A DNA stretch of 64,000 nt from Clostridiales bacterium (GCA_003343705.1 QAKR01000026.1:1-64000); one strand, 5' to 3'. Counted from the stretch's first letter, positions 10,478 through 19,772 are shown. A program made the numbers and translations. The notes: generated from the sequence alone by a model not told the origin.

Positions 10478-11658
10478 TTTTCAAACTCCTCGCAAACATA
10501 AGAAACTTCTTCATCAGTAAGAAGATTATGCAGCGGTAGTGTAAGTTCGTTCTCGAAAAGTCCATATGCGTTGGGGAAATTTTTTATATCATAACCCATG
10601 TCAGAATAAGCTGTTAACAAAGGTAGCGGTTTATAATGAACATTAGCCCCTATTCCTTTTTCTGCAAGCTTTGAAATAAAATCATTTCTGTATTTGCAGC
10701 CTTTGCCCGGGAAACGAACAAAGTATAAATGACCGCTTGACCTAAAATTTTCGCCTTCATGATCAAGATGCCATAACCCATGTCTGTCACATAGATTATT
10801 ATAAACTTTTATAATATCATGCCTTCTTGCAATTGTGGCATCGTATCTGCGAAGTTGAGCTATGCCGATAGAAGCCAATATATCAATCATATTACACTTA
10901 TAATACGGGGCAACAATGTCATACTCCCATGCGCCAAGCTTTGTTTTTGCAAGAGCATCTTTAGATTGACCGTGAAGAGAAAGCAACTGATACAGTTTAT
11001 AAAGGGCCTCATTATCATCAACAGCTCCGTCACACCATGTGACAGCTCCGCCTTCACCTGTTGTAAGATTCTTAACAGCATGAAAAGAAAATGTTGTAAA
11101 ATCGGCATATTGACCTGCTTTTCTGCCATTTCTTTCAGCACCTAATGAGTGTGCACTATCTGCGATAACAAAAGGTCTGCCGTATTTTTCCTGAATTTTA
11201 TTTTTTGGCTTAAATATATTTCTACGACTCTCAACTGCTTTAAAAATACCGTCATAATCACACATAATGCCTGCTATGTCAACACTTATAACAGCTTTTG
11301 TTTTAGGTGTAATAGCATCAGCAAGCTTTTGCAAATCATAAAAAGGGGAATCTTTTGCCGTATCTATAATTATAGTTTTTGCTCCTACATGAGAAATAAC
11401 CGATGCAGAAGCTGTGTATGTGTAGGCAGGAACAATAACTTCGTCGCCTTCGCCAATTCCTAAAACTCTTAATGTCAGTTCAAGAGCGGCAGTAGCAGAA
11501 TTCAGGCAAACAGTTTTCTCTGTTTTACAAAAGGCTGTAAGGTTTTCCTCAAAAAGCTTTGTTTTAGGTCCGGTAGTTATCCATCCTGATTTCAGAGTAT
11601 CAACGACCTCGTTAATCTCACTTTCTGTTATATCCGGGGGAGAAAATTTTATTTGCAT
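10468..11658 (-). CDS. DegT/DnrJ/EryC1/StrS family sugar aminotransferase
   Basis: A PLP enzyme of 396 residues that aminates a nucleotide-linked keto sugar. Family marks: SGWITTGPKTKLFEE near residue 28, the substrate-loop LNSATAALEL near 57, GDEVIVPAYTYTASASVI near 75, and the PLP lysine in FSFHAVKNLTTGEGG near residue 195. It leads the glycan operon: a perfect consensus promoter lies about 260 nt upstream and the sugar transferase overlaps its 3' end. Bacillosamine-type or perosamine-type sugars are typical products of such enzymes; which applies here cannot be read from the sequence. Confidence 0.9.
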   Translation of the reverse strand: MQIKFSPPDITESEINEVVDTLKSGWITTGPKTKLFEENLTAFCKTEKTVCLNSATAALELTLRVLGIGEGDEVIVPAYTYTASASVISHVGAKTIIIDTAKDSPFYDLQKLADAITPKTKAVISVDIAGIMCDYDGIFKAVESRRNIFKPKNKIQEKYGRPFVIADSAHSLGAERNGRKAGQYADFTTFSFHAVKNLTTGEGGAVTWCDGAVDDNEALYKLYQLLSLHGQSKDALAKTKLGAWEYDIVAPYYKCNMIDILASIGIAQLRRYDATIARRHDIIKVYNNLCDRHGLWHLDHEGENFRSSGHLYFVRFPGKGCKYRNDFISKLAEKGIGANVHYKPLPLLTAYSDMGYDIKNFPNAYGLFENELTLPLHNLLTDEEVSYVCEEFEKCL

Positions 11659-11950
11659 AATTTAAAACCTTCATTAATCATATTTTATATTAATTAACAA
11701 TTTATAAAATGCAGTTTCAAATTAGACGTCATGCATTTTTAAATTATAAACCCTATTTCAATTTTTTGCACTGATAATGCACAATTATGCTTGATTATCA
11801 ATATTTTATCTAACATATAAAATGTTATTTAAATAAATTTAAATGTTATCTTACATTTTTTTTGCTAAATATGCCTGTGATAAAAATCAAATTTATTTTA
11901 TATCAATATATTTATTAATCAAATTATTATAGCATAAAAACAGAAATCTG
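11659..11950 (-). other. Long AT-rich 5' leader of the glycan operon
   Basis: About 290 nt without a supported gene between the duplicated lipoprotein gene and the DegT gene. A promoter occupies its upstream end, leaving a leader of about 260 nt. The leader is almost entirely A and T. A weak stem (GATAAT ... ATTATC with an inner GCA/TGC) lies near 11780-11806. No recognised riboswitch was found. Confidence 0.5.
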
Positions 11951-11954
11951 TCAA
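11926..11954 (-). promoter_or_regulatory. Consensus sigma-A promoter for the glycan operon
   Basis: Reading on the minus strand, TTGACA, a 17-nt spacer and TATAAT, matching both consensus hexamers. The -35 box includes the TGA stop of the upstream lipoprotein gene. The predicted start is near 11919, before degT. Confidence 0.85.
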
Positions 11955-13405
11955 TACCCGCAAATCTCCTTACCAATTCGTATATGTTCAGCAGTCAGGG
12001 TTGGCATATATAATTCGTTTTCCGGGTTTGAATATGTCATAAAGCCTTTACCCCAGTCCCCAATCGAATTTCCAATATCCGAATCTGCATATGTGAATGG
12101 CAACAATCCAACAATGCGATCGTATTTTTTTGCCAGCTTATAACATTCATTAATATCTTTAACCAAAAGATCTTCATTTGCTCCATTTATTTCGCAAGCC
12201 CACGGCACTAGCCATAACTCTTGCCCGAAAGAGGCAATATCAACAAGTTTCAGCAAATATGCCATTCTCTCAGCATCAGTTTGATCTCTGTAAACATCAT
12301 AACCTAAATCAGTACAATACTCAAAATAACTTGCACAGTCTTCTTCAAGAGTTGGATATGCTAATATAGCAAGCATCCTTTTCTCGGGGTAGTCTTCACG
12401 AAGTTTTTTTGTAGCCGTGCGAAAAGACGTTTCGTCAATTTTATTCCATTTTGGCTCGTCCACATAAAACGAAAAAATATCGTCTTTATACTTATCAAAA
12501 ACCACACGGTAGTTTGCATAAACTTCTTCCCAATCAGATTTTAAGCCCCCAGTCCAATCAAAAAAGAAATTAATATACAATAAAGCTTTAAATCCGTTTT
12601 CTTTACATTCTTTTAAAAGCTGTTCAGTCCCCTCAACAGATCCGGTTTCAACAAAAGCGATGTTACTGTTTTGAAGCTTTGCAACGTCAGAATAAAGCGT
12701 TCGACTTCCTGCAAAACCAGGCGTATGATAATATCCGAAATATTTTACAGTAGAAGCTACAAGTGATTGCTTATCAACAGCATTCTTTTTTAGGATTTTT
12801 TCTCCGTAAACCGCCCCTGAAATCCCCTCACAAAAAATACCTGAAACATTTGCATTTTCACAAGAAATATTATATGCCGCAGAAAGACCTTCTTTACTTG
12901 TTTTCAAAAACAGATTTTTTTTATCTGGAATAGGTTTTTCAGCATCAGAAATATATCCGTCAAACCCGTCTTCCGCAGACGATGCTGCCAATACTTTTAT
13001 TTTAGGAAAATCAGCTGAAAATATTTTATAAAATTCTTTTGCTGCAGAATCTGTAATTGTTTCATCGAAATAAACAGCAAAAATTCTGTTTTCCCATAAC
13101 CCAAAATAAGATGAATAGTTTTTATAGATGATATTAAATCTATTTATTAAAACTCCATTTTCAAAAAATATCGAAGAAACATCAAACACAGGCATATTTC
13201 CGGCTTTTATACACTCTTCCACCATAGAATCCACTTTACGAGCCGAAGTAGGAAGATCTTTAAAAACAAGATTCGCATTATTGCTTGTTTCTGTAAAATA
13301 TCCGAAATAACGAGCATTTGTTTCCCCAACTTTAATAACAGAACAAGATGATAACAACGCTAAAACTAATCCTGATAAAATAAATAAAGAAATAATCTTT
13401 TTCAT
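11951..13405 (-). CDS. Lipoprotein with two tandem TIM-barrel-like halves, function unknown
   Basis: A 484-residue protein with a lipoprotein signal peptide (lipobox LLSSC, Cys at about 21), so it is predicted to be membrane-anchored outside the cell. The remainder seems to be two related units. The first, near residue 33, starts RYFGYFTETSNNANLVF; the second, near 240, starts KYFGYYHTPGFAGSRTLY. Both continue with an ECxxxG helix, a strand ending in FF, an NY segment, and IFAVYFDE or IFSFYVDEP followed by a DFP/DYP stretch. The DE/DEP pairs and strand order suggest a glycoside-hydrolase-like barrel, but no catalytic pair is proven. It lies about 30 nt after the GH20 gene, so a shared glycan substrate is plausible. 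GGAGGA precedes the ATG. Confidence 0.7.
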   Translation of the reverse strand: MKKIISLFILSGLVLALLSSCSVIKVGETNARYFGYFTETSNNANLVFKDLPTSARKVDSMVEECIKAGNMPVFDVSSIFFENGVLINRFNIIYKNYSSYFGLWENRIFAVYFDETITDSAAKEFYKIFSADFPKIKVLAASSAEDGFDGYISDAEKPIPDKKNLFLKTSKEGLSAAYNISCENANVSGIFCEGISGAVYGEKILKKNAVDKQSLVASTVKYFGYYHTPGFAGSRTLYSDVAKLQNSNIAFVETGSVEGTEQLLKECKENGFKALLYINFFFDWTGGLKSDWEEVYANYRVVFDKYKDDIFSFYVDEPKWNKIDETSFRTATKKLREDYPEKRMLAILAYPTLEEDCASYFEYCTDLGYDVYRDQTDAERMAYLLKLVDIASFGQELWLVPWACEINGANEDLLVKDINECYKLAKKYDRIVGLLPFTYADSDIGNSIGDWGKGFMTYSNPENELYMPTLTAEHIRIGKEICGY

Positions 13406-13436
13406 ATGTCCTCCAAAAATAAAATCAAATTAAGAT

Positions 13437-15266
13437 TCACTTCAAATCATCTTTACAAAATTCTCTTGTTTTTCTGACTTGTCCATCAACACAGTCCCAG
13501 AATGCTGTATTACCGGTTAAATGATTACGGGTATCCCAAAGACGATTATAAAAAACTTTAGTCTCTTTTATATGTTGTTCAATTATGTCAAGTCTCTTTT
13601 TTAAATTTTTTATTTTTCCGCTATCTCTTTTTTCATATTTAAATACTAAAAGATCAATTAAAATCTTATAGATTTCTACATTACAACAAAACTCATCCAC
13701 ATACAGTGAAGATTCTTCACAACACATTGTCAAACAACGTGCTTCTTTTTCAAGAGAATCATATTCCTTTTTTGCCTCGAAGAGCCGTTCATATTTTGTT
13801 TTATCACAAAGAGTATAATTATCAAAGTCCGAAAGTATGCTTAAAAATGCATCTGTACAGTTTCCGTTTTTAGGAATAACTTGGCTGGCACGAAACAGAA
13901 TATCACAAAAACTCCCTTTTCTCATCTCAAAGATAAAGTCATCGATATATTGCTGCGGCAACATAAAATCTGTATTACCTTTTACGTTCCAGCAAACTCC
14001 GCCGCAAAAAGCTAGAGCTATATATGAAATTATAAAAAATTGGCAGTGCCCACCATCGCCCCAGTCCGTAAGAAGAACGCCTGTTCCGCCGTGTTTTTTG
14101 CAATATTGTGCAGCATGAAGAATATTAAGACGAGCTTTTTCATTATCGCCTAAAACAGATGCCCATGAAGCTGTTCCCGGACAGAAATAAAAATCAAGCC
14201 CTGTTTCATTAAGGGTTTTTCCGGGCTTATCAAAATCCGTATCAGCTTCATAACCCCAAACAAGGGGAACCATATCTTTTGGCAGTTCAGCAATTTTTTC
14301 GGGATGATTAAAAATAATATCCGCCCAAAAAAGCATACGCTTGCCGCGATCTTTAAGCATCCCGTGAAGTTTTAATAAGTGATTTACATATACAGTTGCT
14401 ACACCATATTTTTCACACGCTTCTTTTATTTTTTCGCTGCTTTCAAGTCCGCCGACTTCATCACACCCAACATTAAAAAGCTCTGATGTAAAACATGGTA
14501 AAAGTGAATCATAAATATTATTAAGCAAATCAAAAGAACGTGAATCAAGCGGATTGATTGAAAAATCTCCAGGAGAAAGCTCCAGCTCACGTAATTCGGG
14601 TTTCTGTACCCACTGGTATAAATGCCCGAAACTGTTTTGATTCGGAACAACATCTATGTATCTGTCACGGCAATATTCAACAATTTGCATAACTTCAAAA
14701 GGAGTTAAGCCTTCAATATCTTTTGAATATTCAGGATATGCCACATATTCAAATGAATGGTTTTCAAGATAAAGCTGAAATTCATTATATTTAAGATCTG
14801 CCATTAAGTCTATAAGTTTTAATATCTCGCTCAGTTTAGGGACACGATTACGGCTTATATCAAGCATAAAACCTCTTCGCTTTATATCAGGAAAATCATG
14901 TATATCAACAAAAGGAAGTGTTTTACCGTTTTCTCTTATAAGCTGTAAAAGAGTGGTAACGGCGCGATATGCTCCCACGGAGTCTCCGTATGTAACGGAG
15001 ACTCCGTTTTTATCAATTTTAATTTTATACTCTTCACCCGAGATAGCATCATCAGTAGTCAATTTAATTGAAGGCTTTAATTTTCCTGAATAATCAGCAA
15101 CTGGATAACATTTTTCATGTGTTAATTTTTCATATTTTTCGTTAAAAACATTTACTATACGGAAAATTTCTCTATCTCCTCTATACTTGAACAAAAGACA
15201 AAAATCTTTTTCAAGTGAGAATTCCCCTTGTTTATACTTCATTTTCTGTGGAACGGGAAAAGGCAT
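13437..15266 (-). CDS. Glycoside hydrolase family 20, beta-N-acetylhexosaminidase-like
   Basis: GH20 enzymes remove terminal GlcNAc or GalNAc by substrate-assisted catalysis. The N-terminal alpha/beta domain (roughly residues 1-130, ending in DSVGAYRAVTTLLQL) precedes a TIM barrel beginning RRGFMLDISRNRVPK. The Asp-Glu catalytic pair lies in NVGCDEVGG near residue 268; most relatives have HxGGDE here. PNQNSFGHLYQW near 205 lines the active site. No signal peptide is visible, so it probably acts in the cytoplasm on imported sugars. The ATG at 15266 with AAGGA upstream is preferred to the GTG at 15275. It is followed by the duplicated lipoprotein gene, probably in one operon. Confidence 0.88.
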   Translation of the reverse strand: MPFPVPQKMKYKQGEFSLEKDFCLLFKYRGDREIFRIVNVFNEKYEKLTHEKCYPVADYSGKLKPSIKLTTDDAISGEEYKIKIDKNGVSVTYGDSVGAYRAVTTLLQLIRENGKTLPFVDIHDFPDIKRRGFMLDISRNRVPKLSEILKLIDLMADLKYNEFQLYLENHSFEYVAYPEYSKDIEGLTPFEVMQIVEYCRDRYIDVVPNQNSFGHLYQWVQKPELRELELSPGDFSINPLDSRSFDLLNNIYDSLLPCFTSELFNVGCDEVGGLESSEKIKEACEKYGVATVYVNHLLKLHGMLKDRGKRMLFWADIIFNHPEKIAELPKDMVPLVWGYEADTDFDKPGKTLNETGLDFYFCPGTASWASVLGDNEKARLNILHAAQYCKKHGGTGVLLTDWGDGGHCQFFIISYIALAFCGGVCWNVKGNTDFMLPQQYIDDFIFEMRKGSFCDILFRASQVIPKNGNCTDAFLSILSDFDNYTLCDKTKYERLFEAKKEYDSLEKEARCLTMCCEESSLYVDEFCCNVEIYKILIDLLVFKYEKRDSGKIKNLKKRLDIIEQHIKETKVFYNRLWDTRNHLTGNTAFWDCVDGQVRKTREFCKDDLK

Positions 15267-15394
15267 TATAAACACATCCTTAAATTAAATTAATCATATC
15301 TTAACGGATACATAACATAGTAGCATGTTCAAGCACCATAATTTAAAAACCGTAAATAATTAATGTATAAAAACTTAAGGTTTTATTTGCCAAC

Positions 15395-15423
15395 ATTATA
15401 TCATATGATTAAGTCAAAATCAA
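15395..15423 (-). promoter_or_regulatory. Sigma-A promoter for the GH20-lipoprotein operon
   Basis: On the minus strand, TTGATT, a 17-nt spacer and TATAAT. The predicted start near 15388 leaves a leader of about 120 nt before the GH20 ATG. The -35 box lies just beyond the small membrane protein's stop codon. Confidence 0.7.
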
Positions 15424-15439
15424 GGTATTATAAAGCATT

Positions 15440-15760
15440 TTATAAAATTTCCACATGGACTCGAGATACTGCTTCTTCAAATATCTTGCATACTTTTTTT
15501 GCATCTTCATCTATGCCATCATCAACAATAACAATCTCGGCATCTTTTAAAACACCGTTGTCGCAGTTGGAGAGAAGGCTTCGTATAACAAACTCCGCAT
15601 GTTTTGCATTTGTCTTATTAAGTGTAATACGCACTTGTGTTTTATATGAAAGGGAATACTTTGTACGTCTTATGAAGTAGTTGCATATTTGCGACACGAT
15701 TTCATAAATTCCTATAACAGCAAATATGGCTGTTATTATTTCGCCTATTGTACCAAGCAT
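15440..15760 (-). CDS. Small membrane-anchored protein of unknown function
   Basis: A 106-residue protein with one N-terminal hydrophobic helix (roughly residues 2-28) and a cytoplasmic alpha/beta domain. The pattern HAEFVIRSLLSN ... DAEIVIVDDGIDEDAKKVCKIFEE resembles the start of a nucleotide-sugar-binding glycosyltransferase fold, but the protein is too short to be an enzyme of that kind. An ATG at 15760 has GGGTGA upstream. A longer frame runs to a TTG at 15808, but that extension is encoded by the parS site (giving a FHVKR-type peptide) and has no ribosome site, so it is not used here. It is divergent from parA. Confidence 0.6.
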   Translation of the reverse strand: MLGTIGEIITAIFAVIGIYEIVSQICNYFIRRTKYSLSYKTQVRITLNKTNAKHAEFVIRSLLSNCDNGVLKDAEIVIVDDGIDEDAKKVCKIFEEAVSRVHVEIL

Positions 15761-15791
15761 AATTATCACCCGTAACATTATATGCACAAAT

Positions 15792-15807
15792 CGTTTCACG
15801 TGAAACA
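15792..15807. promoter_or_regulatory. parS: parS centromere-like ParB-binding site, near parA
   Basis: The 16-mer CGTTTCACGTGAAACA matches the Firmicutes parS consensus TGTTNCACGTGAAACA except at the first base. It sits 13 nt upstream of the parA -35 box, so ParB bound here could load and spread, and could also affect parAB transcription. Confidence 0.88.
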
Positions 15808-15820
15808 ATTAAAAAAACTC

Positions 15821-15849
15821 TTGCTTTTTACATAAATATATGATATAAT
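15821..15849 (+). promoter_or_regulatory. Sigma-A promoter of the parA-parB-serS operon
   Basis: TTGCTT, a 17-nt spacer and TATAAT. The predicted start near 15856 gives a leader of about 85 nt before parA. Confidence 0.75.
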
Positions 15850-15941
15850 AAATTAAAATGTACAGAAGTTCGTGACTTGTTAAGACACGTAAAAAATTAA
15901 ACCTTAATCACTTTAATAAACATATATCGGAGGTAATGGGT

Positions 15942-16724
15942 TTGGCAAAAATCATCGCCGTCGCCAATCAGAAGGGGGGAGTCGGGAAGACGACAACTGT
16001 CGTCAACCTTTGTTCCTGTCTTGCCGAAAAAGGCAAACGTGTCTTGTTGCTGGATACTGATCCACAAGGCAATGCAACAAGCGGTTGCGGGATAACAAAA
16101 AAGACTCTTGAAAATTCTTCATACGATTTGATAATCGGGCAAAAGACATTAAAAGAAGTTGTCATAAAAACTAAATTTAAAAATTTAAGCATTGTGCCAT
16201 CTACTATGGATCTGGCAGGAGCCGAGCTTGAATTGGCAGAAATGCCGCAAAGAGCACAAAGGCTTAAAAAAGCACTGGAATCAGAAGAAGCTAACGCTTA
16301 CGATATAATTATGATAGACTGTCCGCCGTCTTTGGGATTAATTACCATTAACGCTTTAACAGCAGCTAATAGTGTTCTTATACCTATTCAGTGCGAGTTT
16401 TACGCATTAGAAGGACTTTCACAGCTTATGAACTCAATACGCCAGGTTAAAAAGATATATAACAACGCTCTTGAAATTGAAGGAGTTCTTGTAACTATGT
16501 TTGACGGGCGTTTAAACCTTACTGCACAAGTCCTTGCAGAAGTAAAAAAATATTTCCCGGACAAGACTTTTAAAACAGTCATTCCGCGTAATGTAAGAAT
16601 ATCAGAAGCCCCCAGTTACGGTAAACCTATTAATTATTACGATCGCGGGGCTCGAGGCAGTGTGGCATATTATGAGCTGTCTGATGAAATAATAAAAAAC
16701 AACAGGAGGGGATTACGTGGCTAA
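15942..16724 (+). CDS. parA: Chromosome partitioning ATPase ParA (Soj)
   Basis: A deviant Walker ATPase that works with ParB on parS for origin segregation and, in Firmicutes, modulates DnaA activity. The 260-residue protein opens MAKIIAVANQKGGVGKTT, with signature Lys11 and Walker Lys16; DTDPQGNATSG follows, and IIMIDCPPSLG near residue 125 is Walker B. An in-frame ATG at 15936 lies only 2 nt after GGAGG, whereas the TTG at 15942 is 8 nt away and gives the canonical N-terminus, so TTG is chosen. It overlaps parB by 8 nt. It is transcribed towards the origin, against most of its neighbours. Confidence 0.95.
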   Translation: MAKIIAVANQKGGVGKTTTVVNLCSCLAEKGKRVLLLDTDPQGNATSGCGITKKTLENSSYDLIIGQKTLKEVVIKTKFKNLSIVPSTMDLAGAELELAEMPQRAQRLKKALESEEANAYDIIMIDCPPSLGLITINALTAANSVLIPIQCEFYALEGLSQLMNSIRQVKKIYNNALEIEGVLVTMFDGRLNLTAQVLAEVKKYFPDKTFKTVIPRNVRISEAPSYGKPINYYDRGARGSVAYYELSDEIIKNNRRGLRG

Positions 16725-17601
16725 AGGGCTCGGGAAAGGGCTTGAAGGTTTGTTTGAAGAAAACGCTGCGTTTCAAGATGACTCAAACAACAGTAAAAAA
16801 CTGATGTTTATAAAAATCACAAATATAGAACCTGATAAAAATCAGCCCAGAAAAGTTTTTGACAAAGAAGCATTGGACGAGCTTTCGTCTTCAATCGCTC
16901 AACACGGTATACTACAACCTATAATCGTACGCCCGGCAGAGAATGGGCAATACAGGATTATCTCCGGTGAACGTCGATGGAGAGCATCTCGCTTAGCTGG
17001 TCTTACAGAAATGCCGGTTTTGATTAAAAATGATGCAGATGAAAAACTTTCTCTTGAAATAGGACTTATTGAAAATTTGCAAAGAGAAGATCTTAATATA
17101 ATAGAGCAGGCACGTGGTTATAAATCGCTCATGACGGATTTTTCACTTACTCAAGAAGAAATCGCCCAACGTGTTGGTAAATCAAGGCCTTCTATTGCAA
17201 ACACACTTCGTATTCTTGCTTTACCGGATGAAATTTTACAAATGGTTGCAAACGGGGAATTAACATCCGGTCATGCTCGTGCACTTTTGCCGCTTTTTGA
17301 ACGTAATCCTAAAAAAGATTATATCATTGAACAAGCAAAAAAGATTGTCGAAAAAGGACTAACTGTCCGTGATGTAGAAAACATGGCAAAAAAAGAAAAG
17401 ATGCAACAAAAAACTGCTAAGAAAAAAGATATATACATAGACGAACTTGAAAAACAACTCTCATCTTCGTTAGGACGAAAAACAAAAATAAAATATTCAG
17501 CAACAAAAAAAGGAAAATCAGGCGGTTCTATTACTATTGATTTTTATTCAAATGAAGATCTTGAAAATTTATACAATGCTTTATTGAAAAGAGGAGAATA
17601 G
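16717..17601 (+). CDS. parB: Chromosome partitioning protein ParB (Spo0J)
   Basis: ParB is a CTP-dependent clamp that loads at parS, spreads on DNA and recruits SMC. The 294-residue protein starts at a GTG with AGGAGGGG upstream, giving the usual [13 protein letters not shown]. The CTP-binding ParB/Srx domain contains GERRWRA near residue 85 and [14 protein letters not shown] near 120. A helix-turn-helix ([21 protein letters not shown]) near 145 contacts parS. A lysine-rich linker and a C-terminal dimer domain complete the protein. Translation is probably coupled to parA by the 8-nt overlap. Two parS sites lie in the window. Confidence 0.95.
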   Translation: MAKGLGKGLEGLFEENAAFQDDSNNSKKLMFIKITNIEPDKNQPRKVFDKEALDELSSSIAQHGILQPIIVRPAENGQYRIISGERRWRASRLAGLTEMPVLIKNDADEKLSLEIGLIENLQREDLNIIEQARGYKSLMTDFSLTQEEIAQRVGKSRPSIANTLRILALPDEILQMVANGELTSGHARALLPLFERNPKKDYIIEQAKKIVEKGLTVRDVENMAKKEKMQQKTAKKKDIYIDELEKQLSSSLGRKTKIKYSATKKGKSGGSITIDFYSNEDLENLYNALLKRGE

Positions 17602-17605
17602 AAGG

Positions 17606-18892
17606 ATGTTAGACATCAAAACTATTAAGCAGGATCCAGAAAAATTTAAACAGGCAATGAAAAAGCGAAATAAAGACGTTGATGTGGACGAACTACTCGC
17701 CCTTGACGAAAAACGTCGTACGCTTTTATTTGATACGGAACAGTGCAAAGCTGAGCAAAATGCTGTATCTAAACAAATTCCGGCACTTAAAAAAGAAGGG
17801 AAAGATACAACTGAAATATTTGCTAAAATGAAGACTCTTTCTGATAAAATTAAAGAAGACGACTCAATAATTAAAGATCTTGATGAGCAAATCAGGATGT
17901 TTTTACTTTCCATTCCGAATATGCCCCTTGACATAGTGCCTTATGGAAAAGACAGCGAAGATAACATTGAAATTCGCCGTTTCGGTGAGCCTAAACATTT
18001 CGATTTTGAACCGTTGGCACACTGGGATATAGGCAAAGTTCTCGATATACTTGATCCTGAACGTGCTGCAAAAGTAACGGGTTCTCGTTTTCATTTTTAT
18101 AAAGGAATGGGAGCACGGCTTGAACGGTCAGTTATAAACTTTTTTCTTAATACTCATACTGAAAACGGTTATACTGAAATTTTCCCTCCGTTTATGGTAA
18201 ACAGAAAATCGATGACCGGCACAGGCCAGTTACCAAAATTTGAAGAAGATGCATTTAAACTATACAACCCTGAGAATAATCCTGAAAATGACTATTTTCT
18301 TATCCCTACAGCCGAAGTTCCTGTAACAAATTTTCATTCAGATGAAATTTTTATGGCATCAGATCTTCCAAAAAAATATTGTGCTTATTCAGCTTGTTTT
18401 CGTTCTGAAGCCGGTAGTGCAGGGCGTGATCAAAGAGGGCTTATTCGTCAACATCAGTTTAATAAAGTAGAACTTGTAAAATTTACAACGCCTGAACAAG
18501 GTCTTGCAGAACTCGAAAGCCTTACAAATGATGCAGAAAGAGTTTTACAGCTCTTAGGCCTTCCGTACAGAGTGGTTCGTCTGTGCTCAGGAGACCTTGG
18601 TTTCTCAAGCGCAGAAACGTATGATATTGAAGTATTTATGCCTTCTTACAATCGTTACGTGGAAATTTCTTCTTGCTCTTGCTTTACAGATTATCAAGCT
18701 CGCCGTGCAAATATAAAGTTTAAAAACGATATTAAAGATAAAGCTCAATATGTGTATACTTTAAACGGATCCGGCGTTGCAATTGGAAGAACTGTCGCAG
18801 CAATTTTAGAAAACTACCAGAACAAAGACGGTTCTGTTACAATCCCGGATGTTTTAAGACCTTATATGGGCGTTAACAAGATTGAAAAGTGA
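17606..18892 (+). CDS. serS: Serine--tRNA ligase
   Basis: SerRS charges tRNA-Ser (and tRNA-Sec where present). The N-terminal long antiparallel coiled-coil arm spans roughly residues 25-105. The class II core has motif 2 in [22 protein letters not shown] near residue 262 and motif 3 in [19 protein letters not shown] near 390. The length of 428 fits. It begins 4 nt after the parB stop with AGAGGAG overlapping the parB end, so it is part of the parAB operon; no T-box leader precedes it. parA-parB-serS linkage occurs in other Firmicutes. Confidence 0.96.
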   Translation: MLDIKTIKQDPEKFKQAMKKRNKDVDVDELLALDEKRRTLLFDTEQCKAEQNAVSKQIPALKKEGKDTTEIFAKMKTLSDKIKEDDSIIKDLDEQIRMFLLSIPNMPLDIVPYGKDSEDNIEIRRFGEPKHFDFEPLAHWDIGKVLDILDPERAAKVTGSRFHFYKGMGARLERSVINFFLNTHTENGYTEIFPPFMVNRKSMTGTGQLPKFEEDAFKLYNPENNPENDYFLIPTAEVPVTNFHSDEIFMASDLPKKYCAYSACFRSEAGSAGRDQRGLIRQHQFNKVELVKFTTPEQGLAELESLTNDAERVLQLLGLPYRVVRLCSGDLGFSSAETYDIEVFMPSYNRYVEISSCSCFTDYQARRANIKFKNDIKDKAQYVYTLNGSGVAIGRTVAAILENYQNKDGSVTIPDVLRPYMGVNKIEK

Positions 18893-18917
18893 GCCACTTT
18901 TAAGGAGGTAGGTTTCT

Positions 18918-19721
18918 ATGAGAATGTCTAAACGCTTATTCCTATTTTTATTAACTCTTTTATTATGTATTTCGATAACCGGATGCGGTAAAAAGCCTGA
19001 AAAAACAACAGTGGCTCCTCAAACAGAACAAATCGGACAAAGTGAAACAGATAATAACAAAGAAAATTCAACTCTAGATAATTCTCGTACAGATCAAAGT
19101 AATTCTGAAAATCCATCCTCTTCAAATAATAATTCTTCTGGACAAGATTCTCCTTTACAAAACAAAGACAGCTCATTTAATACAAACGGAGAGGCACCGG
19201 GAGGTTCACAGTCCAATATTTCTACTACTCCGTCTAATCAAAACACGAAATCTTCAAATAGTACAATTTTAAATGCAAAAAACTTTGCTGATGTAGTTTA
19301 CAGAGAGTTCATTGTAAACTACATAGAAGGCAATTCAAAAGGTGTTTTAGGGACATTGAGTAAACCGGCAATAAACAATTTGAAAAATGAATATGCTTTG
19401 CAAAACGGCAAAAAGGCAGAAGATCTCAGTGACACTGATTTAGTAATATATTTGTTGCAAACATTCTCTAAATTTCCGGAACCGGGAACATTGATTTATA
19501 CGGTTGAATGTAATGTTAAAGAGTATTACGAAAAAGATTCTTATAACTTTGTTGATTATGAAATTAATCATTACAACGGTAATGCTGAAAATGTAGAAGC
19601 CTTTGCAGAAATATATTTTTCTGTAAAAACAGGAAACAACATTTATACAGGCCCTGGAATTGCCGTTCTTGTAGGTAATACTTGGCAGGTTTTAACCACA
19701 AAACTTAATTTACCTTTATAA
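18918..19721 (+). CDS. Lipoprotein with Ser/Asn-rich linker, function unknown
   Basis: A 267-residue exported lipoprotein: signal peptide with lipobox SITGC (Cys near 23), then a low-complexity Ser/Asn/Gln/Thr-rich tether to about residue 115, then a compact domain of about 150 residues beginning NAKNFADVVYREFIVNYIEG and ending GPGIAVLVGNTWQVLTTKLNLPL. The domain looks like a small alpha+beta fold with a last-strand W, as in NTF2-like or DUF4878-type domains, but no family is recognised with certainty. AAGGAGG lies 9 nt before the ATG at 18918. It is the last gene of the parAB-serS operon and is followed by a strong terminator. Confidence 0.8.
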   Translation: MRMSKRLFLFLLTLLLCISITGCGKKPEKTTVAPQTEQIGQSETDNNKENSTLDNSRTDQSNSENPSSSNNNSSGQDSPLQNKDSSFNTNGEAPGGSQSNISTTPSNQNTKSSNSTILNAKNFADVVYREFIVNYIEGNSKGVLGTLSKPAINNLKNEYALQNGKKAEDLSDTDLVIYLLQTFSKFPEPGTLIYTVECNVKEYYEKDSYNFVDYEINHYNGNAENVEAFAEIYFSVKTGNNIYTGPGIAVLVGNTWQVLTTKLNLPL

Positions 19722-19737
19722 AATTCAATATAAACTG

Positions 19738-19772
19738 AAATCGGCAGACGGTTATTACGTCTGCCGATTTTT
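19738..19772. terminator. Convergent bidirectional terminator
   Basis: A 13-bp perfect stem, AAATCGGCAGACG / CGTCTGCCGATTT, with loop GTTATTA and flanking T/A runs. It lies between the convergent lipoprotein (plus) and lacZ-type (minus) genes and can end both transcripts. Confidence 0.93.
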
